DNA from: Cyanobacteria bacterium OH_PDB_112
GTDB taxonomy: Bacteria; Cyanobacteriota; Vampirovibrionia; Gastranaerophilales; CAJFVJ01
DNA: 8,280 nucleotides
Assembly: GCA_023457295.1 (NCBI GenBank)
Contig: JAEWLZ010000244.1
Location: 1-8,280, forward strand
Reading direction: 5' to 3'
In this document: one piece after another, positions 5,403-8,280 of the stretch
How the letters are laid out: the number at the start of each line of letters is the position of its first letter
How positions within the stretch are numbered: the stretch's first letter is position 1
Program-made: the position numbers and the translations under genes
The notes under the pieces: generated by a model
Seen by the model: only the letters and a program-made list of their open reading frames with translations
What the model was told of the DNA's origin: nothing
The model's database searches: none

Positions 5403-6374
5403 ATGTTGGTAACAAGTGTAAGTTTTTCAAATAACAGTCGCAGTCAAAAAATAAATACAAAGCCTGCCATAACTAATTTTCAGGCATCTTATGATACGGT
5501 TAGTTTTAAAGGTGCAAAGGTAAAACAACCTTCGGCAATTACAAAATTTCTTAATGCAGTTCTTCCTGATGGCAGAGGAAAATATGTTAGACCTGTTACT
5601 AATGTAAAAGGGGTACCTGTTGGACACATATATCAAAAAGATAATGTATTCACTACTTATAATTTGAACAATCAAAAAATATCAGCATTGAAAAAAATTG
5701 ATTCAGGTTCTGTTATGGAAGAATTTTGTCCGGAAACACAAAGATTGAAAAAAAGAGTCCTAATGTATAAAAATAAAGATGTTGAAATAATAAAGTACAA
5801 TTCTGAAGGACAAAGAGTTAAAGAATTGTCCAAGAAAAAAATGGATAACGGGAAATTTCAATTGGAATTAGTAAAGTATGATTCTAATCAATATGTAATA
5901 GAAAGAATTAAAAGAACCCAAAAAACAAAGAAAATTGACGGTAAAACTTATAATATTACAGCGAAGTCAAAATTTACTCCCGACGGAATGCTTATCGAAA
6001 AATCAATTCGCGGCGGAAATAGTTATCGTAAAGTTGCTGAAAATATTGAAACAAATGAAAGGGAAACCTTTGAAAGAAAAGCTAACGGTAATTTTAGCAG
6101 AAAAAAATACAAAGACGGAAATTTAATATTGTCAAAAGAGAAAAAAGGAAAAAATTATACATTGAAAAAATTTAATCCTGAAAATCCTCAAGAAATGACT
6201 ATGGTTATTAGGTTAACTCCTACCGGTCTTTATAATGGAAAAACAAATAAGCCTTTATACAGACTGGTAAAAAAAGAAAAAGACCTTAAGCATCCAGCCG
6301 AAATGACGGTAACTACTAAACGAACCGGAGAAAAAGTATCCCAAATTTATAATACTCATTTAGATATTAAATAA
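5403..6374 (+). CDS. Hypothetical basic protein with SFKG motif and degenerate beta-type repeats
   Basis: I do not recognise a named family. ATG 5403 is chosen over an in-frame ATG at 5367 because GAGAAGGA (5387-5394) lies 8 bases before it and nothing precedes 5367. The 323-residue product starts with a polar, low-complexity segment, MLVTSVSFSNNSRSQ, which leads through NFQASYDTVSFKG (25-37). From about residue 78 it has five or more loose repeats of the type K-[YF]-x-x-x-G-x-x-I-x-[KE], for example KYNSEGQRVKEL (131-142), KYDSNQYVIERI (158-169), KFTPDGMLIEKS (190-201) and KYKDGNLILSKE (235-246). These recall the beta-hairpin repeats of MORN-variant or YwqK-like proteins. It is strongly lysine-rich and has no signal peptide or membrane span. 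It could bind nucleic acid or an acidic surface; this is inference. Its last 15 bases overlap the minus-strand GT9 gene. Confidence 0.8.
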   Translation: MLVTSVSFSNNSRSQKINTKPAITNFQASYDTVSFKGAKVKQPSAITKFLNAVLPDGRGKYVRPVTNVKGVPVGHIYQKDNVFTTYNLNNQKISALKKIDSGSVMEEFCPETQRLKKRVLMYKNKDVEIIKYNSEGQRVKELSKKKMDNGKFQLELVKYDSNQYVIERIKRTQKTKKIDGKTYNITAKSKFTPDGMLIEKSIRGGNSYRKVAENIETNERETFERKANGNFSRKKYKDGNLILSKEKKGKNYTLKKFNPENPQEMTMVIRLTPTGLYNGKTNKPLYRLVKKEKDLKHPAEMTVTTKRTGEKVSQIYNTHLDIK

Positions 6375-7421
6375 AGCTTTCTCAAGTACATCTATAACCT
6401 CCTCAGGAGGGATGGCTCTTGAACAAAGGTATTTATCAGATGCTTCACATTTTTTGTGCATACAAGGATGACATGGGATGTTCGGTGTAAGCGCGGTACA
6501 GTTTTCTCCGAAAGGTGCGTTGCGTCCTGCTGCGGTCGCTGTGAAAAGAGTTATTACATAAGGCTTTGAAACAGCCCAAGCTATGTGCGCACTGCCTGAA
6601 TCGGGAGATATTACAACATCTGCATTGCGAAAAACTTCCGCCAGTTCATTTAAATCAGTTTGTCCCGCCAAAATTGTTGCATCTTTAACATTTGTATTCG
6701 CAAATATTTTACCGATTAAGTTCACATCCAAACTTGTACCTGTGACAACAATATTTGCTTTACCGTCAAGAAAATCTAAAACTTTTCCCCAGTGAGATTC
6801 TGACCAAAGTTTGTTTTTCCAGGTTGTTGCCGGAGCAATTACCACAGTAGGTTTGTTTTTATCAAGATTTTTCAAGAGGTTTGTGATTTTGGATTTTATC
6901 TCATCAGAAGGTTCTTCCAAATTAAATTCTATTTCATCGGTTTTTGCGCCGATATATTCGGCAAATTCAAGATTGCGTTTTACTACATGATAATCAGGGT
7001 CGAAAAGTTTATGTGAGCTTTCAATTAGTTCATTTGCAAAATTCCAAGAAAGCTCCCTACCTCCGGTGAGAGTTACTTTTCGGCGAGCTTTTAAGAATGG
7101 CATGAAAATAGCACTTTTTAAAAGCTGTTGTGTATCAAAAACGATATCATAACCGTCTTGATTAATTTGTTTTACTATTTTTCTGAATTCTTTAAAGTTA
7201 TCTACTGAAATTCCGCGTTTTTTCCAAATTTTTTGCGGAATTATGTAGCATTTATCTATATTAGGGTGATTTTTAACAAATTGTTCGGCTTTGTCTTCGA
7301 CAACCCAGCCTATTTTAGCATCGGGGAAGGTTTTTTTAATGGCGTTAACTAACGGCAAAGTATGGATGGTATCGCCGATTGCGCTGAGTCTTAAAATTAA
7401 AATTCTTTTTTGTCTTGCCAT
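6360..7421 (-). CDS. GT9-family glycosyltransferase, heptosyltransferase I (WaaC)-like
   Basis: The 353-residue protein has the two-domain GT-B layout of family GT9, cytoplasmic enzymes that add ADP-heptose or a similar sugar to the lipopolysaccharide core. The N-terminal domain starts RILILRLSAIGDTIHTLP, with the catalytic-type Asp at D17, and has GWVVEDKAE (38-46) and FDTQQLLKSA (95-104), which resembles the DAQGLVKSA of WaaC more than WaaF. The C-terminal domain has APATTWKNKLWSESHW (196-211) and the sugar-nucleotide site SPDSGSAHIAWA (272-283). A cluster of cysteines, C317, C320, C325 and C333 (PCHPCMHKKC), is common in this family and may hold a metal. The start ATG 7421 has no Shine-Dalgarno site but a promoter directly upstream. 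Its 3' end overlaps the convergent gene ending at 6374 by 15 bases with no terminator between. True substrate (heptose or another sugar) cannot be told. Confidence 0.93.
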   Translation of the reverse strand: MARQKRILILRLSAIGDTIHTLPLVNAIKKTFPDAKIGWVVEDKAEQFVKNHPNIDKCYIIPQKIWKKRGISVDNFKEFRKIVKQINQDGYDIVFDTQQLLKSAIFMPFLKARRKVTLTGGRELSWNFANELIESSHKLFDPDYHVVKRNLEFAEYIGAKTDEIEFNLEEPSDEIKSKITNLLKNLDKNKPTVVIAPATTWKNKLWSESHWGKVLDFLDGKANIVVTGTSLDVNLIGKIFANTNVKDATILAGQTDLNELAEVFRNADVVISPDSGSAHIAWAVSKPYVITLFTATAAGRNAPFGENCTALTPNIPCHPCMHKKCEASDKYLCSRAIPPEEVIDVLEKALFNI

Positions 7422-7427
7422 TTTTGA

Positions 7428-7436
7428 ATTATAGCA
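7428..7436 (-). promoter_or_regulatory. Extended -10 promoter at leaderless distance, minus-strand GT9 gene
   Basis: Read on the minus strand, TGC followed by TATAAT (7433-7428) is a perfect extended -10. It ends six bases before the ATG at 7421-7419, so transcription would be expected to start within a base or two of the A of ATG, giving a leaderless mRNA. The -35 position 17 bases away (ATCCTA) is poor, as is usual for extended -10 promoters. Confidence 0.6.
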
Positions 7437-7469
7437 AAAAACAATAAATATAGGATGCAGTTTTTAGTG

Positions 7470-7475
7470 TAGAAT
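7470..7475 (+). promoter_or_regulatory. -10-like box at leaderless distance, plus-strand GT9 gene
   Basis: TAGAAT (7470-7475) matches TATAAT at five of six bases and ends six bases before the ATG at 7482, the same spacing as in the divergent GT9 gene. TG directly precedes it, but without the usual extra base. No Shine-Dalgarno site or clear -35 is present. Confidence 0.45.
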
Positions 7476-7481
7476 TGTTTT

Positions 7482-8280
7482 ATGAAAGAAAAAATTTTAG
7501 TCATAGCTCCTCAATTTTTGGGTGACGGAATCTTAGCTGTTCCGTTTTTTAGAAATTTGCGTTTGGCGAAATCTGATGCGCAAATTGATGTAATTTCAAA
7601 AAATGCGGGCAAATTGGTTTTGGAGAGAGTTCCACATATTGATAATGTTTACGGTATGAACTCTGTTTCTCGAAAATTTATCCGAGAGCAGAGCTATTCA
7701 AAAGTTTATATTTTAAAAAGGTCATTATCGGCTTTATTGTTAGTTTTGGGTTGTGGCATAAAAGAAAAAATCGGTTTTTCGGGACAATTTCGTAAGATGT
7801 TTTTGACAAAGCCCGTTAAATATATCTCGGGCAAAAAGTCCGAAAAGGACTGTTTCTTGGATGTTTTGCGTGTTGATGGGGTTGATGTTTTAGACGATGC
7901 TTTGGAGTATTTTGTTTCGGATAAGGCAAATAGTTCTGTTCAAAAATATTTGACAGAAGGTAAAAAAGTTTTGATTGTTGCAAAGGCTTCAACATCTGTA
8001 AAAGAATGGCCTCAAGAAAATTTTTCCGAGCTTATTGAAAAAATTATTAAAAAAGGGTATGAAGTTTATTTTATTGGTTTGGAGTCAGAAAAATCTTATT
8101 ATGATAGCTTTGTAAAAGATGAAAAAATACATAATTTGTGCGGTAAATTATCTTTTGATGAGATTGTTGCTTTAGTCAAAAATATGAATTTAACTGTCGG
8201 AATTGACAGCGGTTTTTGCCATCTTTCAAGTGCTTTAGGGGTTAAAACCTTTACAATGTTTGGTCCTATGAGTATTTTAC
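7482..8280 (+). CDS. Second GT9-family glycosyltransferase, WaaF-like, C-terminus cut by the window
   Basis: An open frame of 266 codons runs from ATG 7482 to the window edge without a stop. It begins MKEKILVIAPQFLGDGILAV, the GT9 N-terminal strand and (L)GD loop with D15 in the catalytic-type position. It then has the second-domain signals WPQENFSELIEKI (176-188), FIGLESEK (197-204), NLCGKLSFDEIVALVKN (218-234) and the sugar-nucleotide site GIDSGFCHLSSALGVKTFTMFGP (240-262), close to the DSG-x-x-H-x-A-x-A-L-x-x-P-x-x-x-x-[FY]GP form of WaaF-type enzymes. About 70-80 residues are probably missing. It lacks the DTQQLLKSA segment of its neighbour and differs throughout, so the pair is not a recent duplication. 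It diverges from the first GT9 gene across 60 bases, and both probably serve lipopolysaccharide core assembly. No lipid-A or heptose-synthesis gene is in view. Confidence 0.88.
   Translation, partial: MKEKILVIAPQFLGDGILAVPFFRNLRLAKSDAQIDVISKNAGKLVLERVPHIDNVYGMNSVSRKFIREQSYSKVYILKRSLSALLLVLGCGIKEKIGFSGQFRKMFLTKPVKYISGKKSEKDCFLDVLRVDGVDVLDDALEYFVSDKANSSVQKYLTEGKKVLIVAKASTSVKEWPQENFSELIEKIIKKGYEVYFIGLESEKSYYDSFVKDEKIHNLCGKLSFDEIVALVKNMNLTVGIDSGFCHLSSALGVKTFTMFGPMSIL

Noticed and set aside
5935..6126. Plus-strand frame of 63 codons inside the repeat protein gene, and 6583-6795 opposite the GT9 gene
   Set aside because: Both are alternative-frame shadows without ribosome sites or recognisable domains.
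1..8280. Possible CRISPR array, insertion sequence, tRNA, rRNA, integrase site or defence genes
   Set aside because: I looked for spaced repeats, transposase motifs, cloverleaf ends and long inverted repeats and saw none.

Overview
The window is A+T-rich bacterial DNA with short gaps between genes on both strands. The best taxonomic guess is a gut-type member of the non-photosynthetic cyanobacterial sister group (Vampirovibrionia/Melainabacteria, probably Gastranaerophilales). This rests on remembered resemblance, not a search. The clues are a SigB/SigF-type group 3 sigma factor, GT9 glycosyltransferases that imply a lipopolysaccharide-bearing outer membrane, a divergent membrane pyrophosphatase, and small proteins of unknown function that share a polar N-terminus with an SFKG- or NFG-like motif.

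Layout, left to right. Positions 1-621 hold the end of rplU (L21, with a long Lys/Ala-rich tail) and complete rpmA (L27), closed by two hairpins in tandem. Positions 698-1533 hold an extended -10 promoter and a sigma factor gene with a GTG start. Positions 1624-1989 encode an unrecognised 121-residue protein. A 245-base gap with several hairpins, including a strong terminator, leads to a large gene for an ion-pumping pyrophosphatase (2235-4703). A bidirectional terminator (4738-4770) separates it from a 62-residue hypothetical gene on the minus strand. That gene diverges from a 67-residue XRE-type regulator (5076-5279). Next is a 323-residue basic protein with degenerate beta-type repeats (5403-6374). 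Its 3' end overlaps a minus-strand GT9 heptosyltransferase-like gene (6360-7421). A second GT9 gene (7482 to the window end, incomplete) diverges from it across 60 bases.

Functional themes are translation (L21/L27), transcription control (sigma factor, XRE protein), membrane energetics (pyrophosphatase) and envelope glycan synthesis (the GT9 pair). No mobile element, CRISPR array, tRNA or rRNA was seen, and no obvious defence or toxin system.

The observations most worth a second look are: three genes without a Shine-Dalgarno site, each with a -10-like hexamer exactly six bases before ATG (likely leaderless transcripts); the histone-H1-like tail on L21; the pyrophosphatase's variant active-site motifs combined with a signal peptide and a potassium-independence lysine; and the two unknown proteins with related N-termini.
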